Assembly: GCA_905250885.1 (NCBI GenBank)
Contig: CAJNOQ010000087.1
Location: 1 to 64,000 of the forward strand
Direction: 5' to 3'
DNA: 64,000 nt
Origin: Didymodactylos carnosus
Taxonomy: Eukaryota > Rotifera > Eurotatoria > Philodinida > Philodinidae
Below, piece by piece: positions 24,504-38,101 of the stretch. The number at the start of each line of letters is the position of its first letter. Position 1 is the first letter of the stretch. A model generated the notes under the pieces. It did not search any database and had not been told where the DNA came from. It was given only the letters and a program-made list of their open reading frames with translations. The translations under genes were made by a program, and so were the position numbers.

Positions 24504-27500
24504 TTAAGCCGTTGTTATAATTCCATTATTAGTTCTTGATGATTCATGTAAATTATAATTCATTATTGTATGATAATACGTTGGAGATGAAGTATAGTCA
24601 GTCGAGGAAGACGATGACGATGGACTATACGAACATGCGCTAGTTGTTACTTGTTGATAAAAGGAAATGTTATTGTTAGCTATCAGTGAATCATTGTTAT
24701 CAGGATCTATGATAATACAAGACGATGACGACGATAGATCATCATGAATCATATTTGCAACATTTGTTAATGAGGAAAATGTTTCATTATTATTCATATC
24801 AAGTTCATTTGTATTCGATGATGATAAAATGGTACATAAATCAGATGATTGTAAACTATTGTTATTAGTAGTAAATATACAAGGAGAATCTTCATCAATG
24901 ATCGTTCTATTCTTTTCATTACAACAACGATCAGATGAATTTGTCGTTGTAGAAATTGTTGATTGTACCGAAGAATTTGTGTCTGGTAATGAATCGGTGT
25001 TTGTTTGTGAAGTATGACAAAATGTATAAGCTGACAATGTATTTCCACTAATATCAATGTATTCACCTCCGCCATGTGGTGCTATTAATTCATCTTCGGA
25101 GACAATTGATGCTGGTATAGCAAAATTTGATTGTTGTAGCGAATCTAAAGTTGTCCAAAATGTATCCGTATTATAATGTGATGTTACACAAGATGTAGAT
25201 GAGCAAATAGTTGATGATACACCGGTATTGTCATTTAATTCGCAATTACTGTTTGTATTTTCTGTGACAAGAATAGGTGGAACAACATCATAATAGGTGG
25301 ATAATAGTATATCTTTGGCATTCGGTGTCGATGTGATAATCGACGGAGCTATTGTTATTGATTGCTGTAGTTGTGGTGGTAGAGAAGATGCCGATGAAGA
25401 AACAGCACAATATTGTGTAGAAGATATTAACGGAGGTGAATATGAATAATGATGATGAAATGGTGTGTATGTTTCATTGATATAATCATTCAAATGAGTT
25501 TTTGTTTCACTAGTATACGGACAATTATTATTATCAATAATATCACTGATTGAATCGTTTATTAAACTATTTGACGTGACATTCGAAGATGAACTATACA
25601 TAATATCATTGAAATCTAATAACTGAGGTGATATACTGTCCGAAGATGAACTACGAAACGATGTTCTCGAATGATGGAGATGTGAAGAAGAATACTGTTG
25701 ATCATGTGTCGATGTTAAACCATAATGTTGTGGCGGTGTTCTCATCGGATAAGTATTTGTTGATAATGCTGTTGTTGTAGTAGTCAAACTGGTATTACTA
25801 CAACTATGCGACATACTGGTGGTTGTTGTTGATGATGAAGGTGTTTTGAACGTTTTTTCTAGACACTTTATCAAATTACAGATCATTAGTGATACATGGA
25901 GTTTAGGTTTTTTAATACCACGTAATTTACGGTAAGATTCTAATAATACTGTACCTACAGTGAAAAAAGAAATATATTAGTCAGATGTCGATTGCTTAAA
26001 ATTATTTGAAATATTTACGTTTTTGTTCATCATCATGCATTGTTGAATAAGTATAACGACGTTTTACTATTGGAGTAGTAGTGGATGAAACTGCTTTTGA
26101 TGCTGCCACTATTGTATCACTATGGCGTCTCGTTGTGATTGTAGAGCATCTGTTGAATAAATTTAATTTTGATACTGATGCACTGTATGGTTGATAACAA
26201 CTATTACTATCGTATATATCAGAAATGTCTTGATGATTATGAGAATGTGAGTGTTGTTGATTATTGTCTTCGTCACTATCTTCCTCATTTTCATCCAAAT
26301 CATCTTCACTTTCTTCACTGCTTAATTCATCTTCTTGATCATCCGATTCTGAAAATACAAAACTTTTATTTTAGATCTTTAGCTCACATCATTATCTCTT
26401 ATTGTCTTTTAAATACATATATAGACGAATTTTATGTAGAACTTGAGAAAAGACTGACTTTTTCTACCAAGATCAGTGCTTCAGATTAGACGATCGTTTT
26501 TGATCACGGCTACATTGATTATAAAACTGAACATAACGGGTGGCACAGAAATAATGAGCTCCACTTTCGTTTCCTATTTTTGAGACACTAATGTTTCCAT
26601 TAGTGATACATCATAGGTACTTTTTGTAAAAAATTCGTCTTTATTTAACCGTCATCAGAAAATAACATTTTTTGTAACGTTTTGTCACTAGTAATAAACG
26701 ATCCAAAAATCATTTTTGTATTCTCTATAGTTCCAAGATCCTTCCATAGAATAAATAGAGAATTTTTTGTTTTACAAAATCAAGCATGTCGAGCACTCTC
26801 TCCACATTCTTTAACTGATTCTTTCCTGCTTTTTTGTCAAACCTGACGCCATTCAGAACGACTGATTTTTCTTATGTAAAAAATTCTTTTTAAGTCTCGA
26901 TATCTTGTGAAGAAGCGGTCTAACCCAAAAGATAGCTCTGGATTTGTCGAACATTTCTACGTCTACCCTGTTCTGTCAGTATCTATATTACTGCTAAAAT
27001 GATTATTCAAAAGTCGAAAATTCTCTAGAATTCTGAATGTGAGCGTCGCACTTCTGTTTATTTTTTTCGTTACTCTGCGTTTTCAAATAATGAAACAACA
27101 TGTAAATATCGGATAGAGACGATTGTGTAGAGCAAACAATTCTCTCTCATCTGAATAATCTAGAGCAGAGTCTTCAAATAATATATAATTGCCTCAAAAA
27201 TAGAAAATAAAAGTGAGACTCATTATTTCTGCGCCTCCTGTAACTAAGTTTACAACTAATCACTATGAAGTCTGTTCATTTACAAAGAAAAGAGAGCCCA
27301 TGCGTTTAAATCATGACGCCGAACCATGTACCTGAAAGAGAATTTTTCGATTAATACAAGTATTTCTACTAACCATCATTACTAAGTCAAGTGATTAATT
27401 TTCATACCTGATAACTTTCGTTTTAAATAACATGTTTGTGCTTCGTTAACATCCATATAATAGTGATTGTTTTCAGTGTATGGATATAACTGAGTTTTAC

Positions 27501-27522
27501 AAAAATGAATATTGTCACACAT
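24504..27522 (-). CDS. SERTA-domain transcriptional co-regulator-like protein
   Basis: Three exons, 27522-27408, 26348-26019 and 25954-24504, join in phase (115 + 330 + 1451 = 1896 nt) into 631 residues. After MCDNIHFCKTQLYPYTENN comes an acidic block (SDDQEDELSSEESEDDLDE), a His-rich patch (QQHSHSHNHQ) and the basic VKRRYTYSTMHDDEQKRTV. The segment TVLLESYRKLRGIKKPKLHV then SLMICNLIKCLEKTF fits the SERTA pattern (K-L, P-x-L-H, S-x-x-I-x-N-x-I), with the domain split by the 64-bp second intron. The remaining 430 residues are Ser/Thr/Asn-rich and disordered, as in other SERTA proteins such as Drosophila taranis, and contain acidic-hydrophobic patches that could act as activation or docking motifs. 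SERTA proteins are nuclear and couple E2F/CDK or chromatin regulators to the cell cycle. The domain call rests on one motif. The first coding exon is preceded by a plausible acceptor (TTTAG at about 27540), so non-coding 5' exons may exist further upstream. Confidence 0.65.
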
Positions 27523-30500
27523 AATTAATTGATTAAAAACTAAAATAAAAAATACTATTAGAACAGAAATGATTCTGGAAAGAATAACAAAGTTAGCAAA
27601 AACAGAAATATGAAGAATCTTTACAATAGAGATAGATTGTCTGTAATTAATTTTCATAACACTTACTATTGTCATCAATCATCAATTCTAATAGAAGGCA
27701 TATTCGAATATTCTTCATTCTTATTAATTTTAGATAAAACGTTTTATGTTTTAAAAAATTAAAGTACCTGTACAGTTCAGATTTAAAAATCCTTGCGTTT
27801 CTGATAAAATAAAGAAATGATGAAGAAACGAAAAAAAAATCTTTTTTTTTTTTTTTTTTGAGTAATACAGGATTTGTTTTTTAATAATATCTACGTATGC
27901 CCTTTTTGTTATTCTTTTCCATTGTGTAAAGATATTTTTCTCATTTCTTTTTCGAGTTACAACTATTGTAGACTCTCTTCTCGATGTAATAGCTATTATA
28001 TTTTGACAATCAGCTGTTTTTATGATCTTTTTTTTCTGTGTGGCTATATTTCATTAGCATAAAACTCAATGAATGAATGAATACGTATTATTATTTGTAG
28101 ATATCGTATTGATTAATACACACACACACACACAAAAAATAGTATTTGGTAAATATAATGATGCTTTAAAACAATAGTCAACTTTCAGAGAGCGAGCGAA
28201 CAAGTGAAAGAAATATAAAAACAGAGTCAATGCTAATATATCAGTTGTACCCAGAGGATAATGATTATTAGAGAAAAATCAAAGTGCCACAATATCAAAA
28301 ATATATTGAACGTAAGATGACTGTTTATTAAAGAAATTCATTAGTAAAATAGTCCGCTTTGCTCACTATCTTAATCTAAAGAAAACATAAATCAATTACG
28401 AATTAGTTGGCTGCATCCATCTTATAATACACCATATTATCTTCCGCCTTCTTTCAAGATGATGAATTTGTAACCGGCTTACACATCTTATTTTAAAATG
28501 TATTTCTTTCTTCACATTATCTATGACCATCTATACTTAGTACAAGGTATTGAACTGCCTATCGTAGCGTCTGTAAAAGAATGAAGAAAAACTTTTCATT
28601 TTATTTCTAAAAGCTGTCATATTTTACATATGGTAATGAATGCAAAGCAAGAAATGATCGACTTCTACGTTTATTGTAGAAGTAAGATTTGTGCACTTTG
28701 TACATAAGTATGCATCTTAAAATAGTATGAATAGAAAAAAAATAAAACGTATCAAAGAATAATACGCAATTTTTATTAAAAGTATAGTTTTAAAAATTTT
28801 TCAAGTTATAGTGTTCATATGTTTTTGCCATCGTTCGTTACCTCTTCTTTATCTCGTCATTAAACATTTGAGAGAATATATGTTACGATCAAACAGGATG
28901 ATCTTATTCTTCAACGATATTTTGAATAGTTTTTGTAAGTTTTGGGCGAATTTGTGAGCGATATAACATGTAGAGTAATTTAATGTAGCTCTATAACCTG
29001 ACATTGAGTCCATCTATTCCATAAACTAGAGTTACTTAAATAAATTTTCAATATTTAACAGAAAAGAGCGGTGGTCTAAGAAATAGTCAATTTTGGAAAT
29101 ATTTTCGAAAGTAAAATAACGTCATTCACTTATGTATTATATTTGTTGTTTATTCAACATATTATTAATGATAAATCAAAGAAAAAAAAACAAAAGAAAA
29201 CACAGATTTGTCATGAGGGATTTTTTACTCAGTAAAAATAATACTAAAAAGATAGAATGAACATCGTTTTCAAAATACGATGATAACTAAACTTTAATTA
29301 TTCTGTCTCACAAACGCCTCAAAACTTTAATAAATAAAGTTTTCAATTTATGATATTAAGCTAATCATGATAAAATGCACTATGGAAAAATTGTCTTTAT
29401 TAGCTGCTAACAGTGGCTAAATCAATTAAAATAAAACTATCAGCATATAGTATTAGATGCAAAAAGGGATATTTGTCTACACACTAGGTTGAGGATTTGG
29501 ATTTTTTTCTTTTTATCATTGATAATTTTTTTTGCTATGAGCAGGTAAAAAAGAAAGAAATGTTTATATCTCTCTAATACGTAAATACATATATATAAAT
29601 ATATATTCCTTTTTTTTCAATTCATATAAGTAAATGTAAATGATGTTACAGAATCACAAACAATAAAAAAAATCAGGATTAAGCGATCGGATGAAAACAC
29701 GATTGGTCAATGAAAATAAGAAACACACAAAGAAAAATGCTTTTTATGTACAATAATGATATGGCAAACAATAAATTAATAAATATTGATAGAAATTAAA
29801 AAGTAAAGAATCTTAGCTAAGAAGTGCAGTTTCTTGTCGCAATTCACGCTAAAACAAATTTAGCGTTTAGTACGTTATGTTTCTAAGAAAGTAACATTTT
29901 ACATAATAAGTTTTCATCAACAACTGCTACTCATAACAGTATTTATCTCTTAACGAGTTCCGTGCGAAACTATTTAACTATAGACAGTGAACAAAACTGA
30001 AATCTTCTATCTTCTCTATTTTATGAAAAAGATTTGCCGGGCTCTTATTTGGTTGATTTCAGATCAGATATCTGGTCTTATCTTATGGTGCAGATGTTTT
30101 GATAGATTAGACACCAGTTCAACAGCAACAGGATTTGTTTGAATATGCGTGTGCTTTATATGGTGTTAGAAATCGACACTGATGAAAACAATGTAATCTA
30201 ATGCGAACCTGACTCTATTCATAACAAAACAAGCGGAATCCGACTAGAAACAAATTGCTCTATTACTGCCTACGGTAAAGTTGCCTATGTGTGAATTTAT
30301 GCAGCAACCGACAGAAAAAATAGTAGAGGATGGAATGATATGAATTTTACCAAAGGATGCTCTCTTTCTCTCTGCATCTCTCATGTAAAAAAAACAAAGA
30401 TCAATGAGAATCTTTAATAAAGTGCTTTTGGAATAAGTATATCAACTAAAAATTTCAAGTTAGAGCTTACTTTCAAGGTGAAAAATAATATAAAATTGAA

Positions 30501-33207
30501 CTTTTCATCTGTCTATCACGTGTATTCCACGGCTGAGTCGAATAGGTAAAAACGTGTTACGTTTTAACTCTACGGCTAAGTCAAACTGCAAGTCTCTGAA
30601 AGCCATAGAACTCATTTTAGCTATAAAAATGAAAAATATCTCTCCAGACAGAAACGAAAAATTGTTGTTTTATTAATGCATTGTTGTTCAAAGCTGCTAC
30701 ACCCCCCTCCCCATAGAAAAGAAAATCTTTCTGTATCTCATATGAATACTATCTCATACACCAACTTCAAAACACACTATAATCTAAAGATTGTTCTCAC
30801 AACACGTATTAAACGTTATTTTCTCAAAGTTAATAGTTTATCAATTTTACTTGCTCACAAGTATAAGGTGTTTCGTTTGTTTTTATTCTATTATAATCGG
30901 AAGTATTATGAAATTTTTTTTGTTTTTTGAAAACATAAAAAAGAATTGAAAAAGTAACAAGGAAAACCATCATTCCACTTACCTCCAATTTAAGAGATGA
31001 ATGATGCAGTTTAATTGTTTCAGAATCAATCAATAATTATGTAGTTTTCATTTCATTAACATTGGTATATAAATTAAAATTGTCAATTTATTTCTGTTAA
31101 TGAATGTAAGAAAAAAATCTTTTAATTCTCTAAATTATCTAGAGAGATAAAACAAAATAGAAAAAGATCTGAATAGTTTTCCTTAATTAAAATTATAAAA
31201 CCGAACGAAACAAAAAATTAATTTTTTTTTTTGTTTCTTTCTCTACTAACGAATAGAAGGTTAATGAACAAATATCTATCCATATTCAACACGAACTGTC
31301 AAACAGATATACCATCATTTTGTTTTTTTTTCGCTCAAATAAAATTTTCCTTATTATTATTATCATCAAAAAAAAAAAAGAATGAACATAAGAAAAAATC
31401 AAGACACACACACACACACACAAGGAAGAGAACAATAGAAATCCTATCATCTACACACACTAAAAGGTTTTTTCTTTCCTCTGTTTTCTTTTTAAAAAAA
31501 AAAAAAAGTTTTTTAGAGTGCACACTGCACCATCATCAACAGCAGCACACATAAAAAACAGTATTGATGAGAAAACTCTTTTTTACATGTTTCCTTTATA
31601 CAATATAGACTTGCATTTTTCTTTTTCTTCTTCTATGGGGATGTATATAGTACTTTATGTATGGGGAAGAGAAGAACAAGAAGCAAAATGCAGTGTGTAA
31701 GTGTGTGCGTGTATGTATATATTCATCTATATATCGGGATTTTTTGTTTCATTCTCTTCAATTCACATATATATATGTTTTGTACGTGTTGTTATTTTCA
31801 AATGGTTGTATGTTAAAAACTTGGGCAAATTTTTTTTACTTCGTTCGTCGACCGTCACCATCATCACTGCCTTCGTATTTCTTCTTTCTTTTTTCCTTCT
31901 TTTCTTACATATATCTTTACATACATGCGTGTTCGCGTACACTACTCTCATTTATGGGGTCTTTGCGACTCATATTTATTATTATTTTTATTATATTCAT
32001 TCTTTCTCTCATTCTTCTGTTTGCTCTAGACGTACGTCAAATGCACCTAGAAGTTTGATCGTAGTGATAGTGTTGGTGGTATAGTTTGTTGTCAGATATA
32101 TATGTATAGAGAAGATGAAGAAAAGAAGCAAAAAAAAAAAAAAAGAGCAAAAAATTCTGTATGTCTAACTGATATGACTTAGTTCGATCCCTTCTTTTTT
32201 TTAAATAGAGAATACACGACCTAATACAACAATACACACATACATACATCGAGATAGTACTAAGCGAACAGATGTCGCAATAAACGAGCAGTATTAATTT
32301 TCGAAAAATCTTTTTTTTCTTCTTTCTTTTAGTTGTTGAGCACATCATTTTATTCCTTTGTATAAGAAGTATAGATGGAAGAGGAGAACATGAACTCAGC
32401 GCACTGAACACTGAACAACAGCTCTCTTCTTAACCTATAGAATAAATTGTCTAAATTCAAACTAGTTTACAACGAATTTTTTCTTGGAAAAAATGATTTT
32501 TCTAAATAAAAGTTAAAGAAGTTTTAGGAATTGTAACAGTAGTTGATTGATTGATTGATATATTAAAGAAAATTTAAAATTGTTTATACATTCTTTTAAC
32601 TGTAAAAAACATAATCATTGAAGAGGGAGTGTTGTAAATCTACTTTTAATGTTTAGATACGAAGTGTCAACCTTTGTCTAATCGTGCTTTATAATTGGTT
32701 TATATTAACAACAGTTAGCATCATAAAAATTAAGTACGTTAAATTTTCTCTAGTGTACGACTAATACTCAAAAAGTAAATATAGTTCGTCTCTATAACCT
32801 TTTTAGCTGAACATCGTGCAATATGGTGTTTTATTTTGAACACGGCATTATTTCTTTAGTAATTCAAATTTTAGTTCATAATATTAGCTAAGAAAATTCT
32901 CGATTATTGACATCGCACACAAAAATCGAAATAAAACATTCAAACAATTCCATTATAACTTTTCAAAAGATTTGTACTGTCATTTTAAGAATTTTTTGAT
33001 GAAAAGAAAAAAATCATTCAAACATATATCAACCATCAAATTGGGAAGTATTTGAACTAAAATTTCTCTCTATTTAAAGTATGTTAAATGTGTTTCAGTA
33101 AACTTCTTGCCATTATGTTGTTACTTCGAGTCATTTTCTAGAGGAAAACCTCCTCCTTATTCGCTTTTCCAAAAACAGGTCTTCATTCGTCTCATGTGAC
33201 GCGATGT

Positions 33208-33387
33208 TCTACTTAGAATAACCTCAAATCTCTCTCTTCTGGTGTATAACAAATATAATAAACACCGTCATCAAAATCCCAAGTTGACTGACTCGATAGT
33301 AACTTGAGTCAGTTTACCAAGTTTATCGAGTCTTTCACTTCGAGTCCGAGTCATAGAAAAATGCGACTCGGACTCGCCCATTCCTAC
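33208..33387. mobile_element. GAGTC/GACTC-iterated element, copy A
   Basis: 33208-33356 aligns with 50999-51160 (shared TCTACTTAGAATAACCT, AACAAATATAATAAACACCG, AAGTTTATCGAGTCTT). Its right end, reversed, reads ATGGGCGAGTCCGAGTCGC. GAGTC and GACTC are iterated throughout. It is non-coding and possibly truncated on the left. Confidence 0.75.
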
Positions 33388-34766
33388 TTGGAAATTCTGT
33401 ACAGATCTCAAAACAGGCCCGTAGCCAGGATTATTGTGAAGGGGGGATCGACTTTTTTGCCTTAAGAGATAGTGTGAAGTGTTATCAACTAGCAACGTTT
33501 TCAGTGAAAAAAAAATCATTTTTTCAAAAGTCAAGAGGGAGACCGGTCCTCCAATCTCTCCCCTGTCTCAAAATGACACATTTTATTCTATTTTTTACTT
33601 CTCGAAACGATAATGATTAGCAACACTATTTTTCAACTATCAGAAGTTACTATCCCTGTGTGTGCGGTTGACATTCGTATGTATCAAGTGTGTTAAATAT
33701 GTTTACAAAGATTTGAAATTTACCCAGTATGTAGAAATATCTGAGTTGAAATATTTATAGAGTAAAACATTTTGTTTTAAAATAGCAGATCGTTTGAAGA
33801 TTAATAGTGAATCATTTTGTCTTTTTTAAGAGTCTTTACTTGTAAGAAAACTATAATATTCGGTTTATAGACTTATATGGTGATTTACAGGTAACAATAC
33901 AAACTAATTTTAAAACATATGGCAGGTCTAAAGTATCCAAATTCATCTCTTTCATCTCTACTTTTATATATTCTAAAAACAAGCTATGACAATGGATATA
34001 AGATTGACGTGGATATTTGATTACGGTGACCGGATAACACTGCATTCACACGTTTATTGTAGAAAATTTTCTATCTTTCACGATTTATTTTTCAAAAATA
34101 TTGAGCATTAAAGTTTACTTTGTTTTTTTCATGAAGAAAAAAAATTAGAAAACACAATAATTTAATTCAAAGAAATAATAGTAAGTTAAACGTAGCAATT
34201 GGATGTGTAATATTATAAAGTATGTCAAAAAGGGCATTCAAAAACAACATCCCACTTCTCTTCAGTTCATTAAGAGACAAATTTGAGTGTCAGTCATATG
34301 TCAGGTAACATGTCTATTAACTAGATATGTTATCTCTCATATTCGTTCAGTCATTGTATATTGAAATTAAGTTTCTTTCCAAATAAATTGAAACGTTTTT
34401 TAAAACTTATCATCAAGATCTGTTTTTGATTTCATTCACGGAGTCCGTGTATTTATTTTAGTGATACTTTTTCCAAAAAAGTGAGTATAATTAAAAACAT
34501 CACTTAATTGCTTTGCAAAAAATTTCTTTTCACCTTTATACTTAAAAATAACAATAGCTCTAAGAAAGTATTGGATTCACCACTGATTCACATACTAAGC
34601 ACTAAGCACAAGAATAAATAAGTTTTGCTATCTAATAGCCAAAACTAGGATTGAATGTGTTTAAACTTTCAGTCATCGTATGATGTATATATAACAGCTT
34701 TTCAATCTCCAGCTTCTGTATCATACGAATTAATATAAAAAATAGATGTCAGCTTAATAAGGGAGA

Positions 34767-35104
34767 CCCATAGCGAAATTTTGGTATATAAAATGGCGTG
34801 TACACCCGTGAATATCGTGAAATGAACTGCGGTGGCATGTGAACATCGTAAAACGGTGTGAGGATACGTGTGAAAGATATATTCCACTTGTGACAACGCG
34901 TGAACTATTCACGGAAACTTTTCATGTCACGTTTTCTTACGTGGTCACTAGTGAAAGTCGTAAAATCGTGTGTGAACACATGTGAAAAAAAGTTCTCACT
35001 TATGAACCCGTGTGAAATTATAGAAAGTTAACTCATGACCACTCATTTGATGTTACAATTGCACGATTTCAACGTCATGAAACTTCGACAAAATTTCCCC
35101 ATGG
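34767..35104. mobile_element. 338-bp CGTGTGAA-iterated inverted-repeat element
   Basis: The left end CCCATAGCGAAATTTTGG pairs with the right end, whose reverse complement is CCATGGGGAAATTTTGTCG. Inside, GTGAAA, CGTGTGAA, TTCACG and TCGTAAAA occur many times in both orientations. No protein is encoded. This is another motif-iterated, non-autonomous element. Confidence 0.6.
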
Positions 35105-35735
35105 AGGAAAACGAAGTTATATAATAACCATCGGTTTGTTTTGAAACTTCTATAAACCTTTTTCATACAAAAAAATATTTTCGCGGTTCATCTTCCATTC
35201 AACCGTATAAAATTCCCTCAAATTGACATCTGTATTTCTTTTTTCTGCAATGATTCATAGATGATAAATGGCATAAAGCGAACACATTTAGAAAAAAGAA
35301 CAGAACAAAAACGATAAAACAGACTTTCTTCCTTATGCATATAGTTCACATTCCATTTATTCTTTGGCTCCTTTTTTTTTGTTTTACTGTTATGTTCATC
35401 AATGTATCACCCCGCCCCCCCCCCTCCCTTCAACTCCTACACTTTTTCATTTCGTACTATGACACGCTGCTATATACTTTGTTTGATCATCGCACAATTT
35501 TATTATTAGAAAAAAAATTGTTTATTTTTCTACATATACATGAGGTTTCATATACAGTTTTTTTCCTTTTTGATGTATTGCGCATCACAAGATTAACGTT
35601 ATGCTCGAGTACTAACAAAGAAATTGTAGAGAAAGTAAATGACAAACAATTTGTTCAGCGTTTTTTGACAGAACAAAAAGAAGGATGGTGGAAACCAGAA
35701 GAAATGATATATATATACATGCAAGTAGATGATTA

Positions 35736-35783
35736 TCTTTTCTATCACCATAATCATCTACTTGATTATGGTGATAGAAAAGA
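35736..35783. repeat. Perfect 21-bp hairpin nested in a second inverted repeat
   Basis: 35736-35756 and 35763-35783 are exact reverse complements (TCTTTTCTATCACCATAATC..) around a 6-nt loop. The same bases also form a competing inverted repeat, AAGTAGATGATTAT near 35723 with ATAATCATCTACTT ending at 35763. The sequence can therefore switch between two hairpins. Confidence 0.85.
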
Positions 35784-38101
35784 ACTATAAAAAATCCAGA
35801 ACGAGAAAACAGAAACTTTACATGCATCATTCGACATTTTTTAGTCGACGAAAGATGGTGCTGCTATTTGACGTCAAACAAAACAAAAAATTTTAAGCAA
35901 AAAAATGTCGGTATCGACTAAATTTGTATTTAAGATGCAAGACTCAATAGGAGAACTGTTGGGATTTGTCGATAGGCTTTATGTTGAAGTAAAGACAGTA
36001 CAGCACGGAAATGATCGGTGCTGGTTACTGTTAAATAAGTCAATATATACAACGCGTAACGATAAAATCAACTGAGAAAAATGTTCTTTATAATAATTTT
36101 CTGTTAAAGTATGATTCATCCATCACACTATACCGTAGCAGGCATTCATCTCGTCTATTAAAATATTCATCAAGTTTGTATAGGAGCAAAAGCCAATCAT
36201 TGATCCATTACCTTGCAATGAAACTAAAGGAGAATGACATGGGATAAAATTGTAATTTAGAATTTTTGACTCATATAACAGGCTTAATTAATTTATTTTA
36301 GTTTTTTCATTTCTTTGGAAGCAGAAAAAAACAAAACACAATATTATTTACAAATACACAATGAACATGCTAGAGCGAACAAAAAATTTTCTAATTGCAC
36401 ACACACATACACAAAGAATGGAAAATGCAAAAGAAAGACGTGTACAAACGCATATATATATTCGTTGATGAGAAAAATGACTGTTTATTTTGCTTTATAG
36501 TGATGTAATGACGTAACCGAAAATCATGATGTAGACGTGCAGACTAAACAAAAAAAGGTGTTTACGGATTTCTCCTTCAATTCCAATTTCAAAGTGAAAA
36601 TGAGTAGAAAATCTATTTAAATGGTTTCATTCTCATAGTAAGCCGTGCATAGAAAACAGACGATATGAGTAACGACTGGCGATAAGATCAAATACTCACC
36701 TAAAATACACTGTTGCACTTTTTAGAACTATTTTCTTTGTCTTGCTGCTGCAATATAGCAAGAAAAGAACAGTAAATATCAATAATGCGCACATATAATA
36801 ATACACAGAATAAAATACTGACAAAAGAAAAACAAAATCGAATGTTAGTCATCAACATAATAGAAATTGATGTTTGACAATACACGTGTTAGTAGTGTAA
36901 AACAAAACGTGCAAAAGCAACAGATACGTAAACAAACGATATAAAAAGAAACATTCGTTGTATAAACGCTGGGATTTCGTAATCATACAGAAAAAAAACC
37001 AAAGTTGTTTAATTGAAAAATCAACAATCATTCATATAAAATGTAGAAATCAAAATAATAGGCCTCTCAGTTCGATAATAGTATCAACATAGCGGCAGGT
37101 GATTATAAATGCAACAAAAGGATAGACAGATGATGCGCATAATTATTAAAATATGTATCATCCAATGCGTGGGCGGTTTTCTTCTTAAGAAAATCAAGAA
37201 TCAGGTGCTGGTGTATGTAGAAGATATTCACAAACAACTACAGACCACAACCATAATATTAAAAAAAAACAAAGAAGGAAGAATAACAACATCAAATATA
37301 AATGTTAAGAAAAAAACATGAATTTTTACTCGTTTTTTTTCTCTGTTTGGAACAATATACCGGGAGAAAAAAATGCAGAAACTGAGAATTCAGATAACAA
37401 TAGCAAAAAAGAACATCATATGAAACGTGAAGTCCAGCTCACATTCAAATGTTTACTGAAAAGGAAATGACTTTCAATTTAATTAAACCTTAATATACTT
37501 TGTTCTTAATACGCATTTGTTGTAGATTGTCTCGTTGCAAATCAAATGTCTTTTTGTTTTTCGTGCTTCATGTTTGTGATCTTATCACTATCACTGATCA
37601 AACTGAAATGAAAGAATAGACGACTTATTATATTAAACGGATTAGATACACAAAAGAAACTGAAATATTTGAGCACGGAATGAAACTCATAATACTTTAT
37701 AATTTGCTCCTTTCACAGAGTAAACTGTTAAACTACGCAAAACAACTCATGCTTTGTTCAAAAATGTGTCTGACGATCAAGATAAGATACCGATTTCAAA
37801 GAGAAAATATCCATCAAAAATAGCTAAAAACCTTGTCAGGGCAGCCCCTTATGGACCTAAAATGGTGGAACTCCTCAAGTTGTTGAATAGTTTAAGACGA
37901 TGTGACCACCAGTTTAGGATGATGTGATCAGCAGGGGAGGCGGGGAGGATTAAAAAACGGCCAAAATCAGGGGCTTTCGAGTATAAACTTTAACTTCTCA
38001 GATATAGGAGTTTCACAAAACCTAAACTACGATCGGGTTTTAGAGCGAAAACCGGACTACTAGCAACTTTATACTTTAGATGTTTACTTATTTATAGATA
38101 C

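Larger units (their letters stand above)
27523..38101. other. 10.6-kb gene-poor, low-complexity stretch
   Basis: No coding exon can be supported on either strand. The sequence is AT-rich with many homopolymer runs, a CA repeat at about 28119-28134, an AC repeat near 31406-31422, and pyrimidine-rich tracts at 31.2-32.4 kb that give long but meaningless open frames. It contains three listed repeats (33208-33387, 34767-35104, 35736-35783). A CCCGTAGCCAGGA motif with a G-run near 33416-33450 resembles the end of a DNA-element remnant, and a GC-richer patch lies at 37840-37970. It may hold 5' UTR exons or enhancers of the SERTA gene. Confidence 0.5.

Noticed and set aside
31231-32411. Overlapping open frames on both strands of 60-133 residues
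   Set aside because: They are translations of poly-T, poly-A and pyrimidine-rich simple sequence, rich in Phe, Ser and Lys, with no conserved motif.
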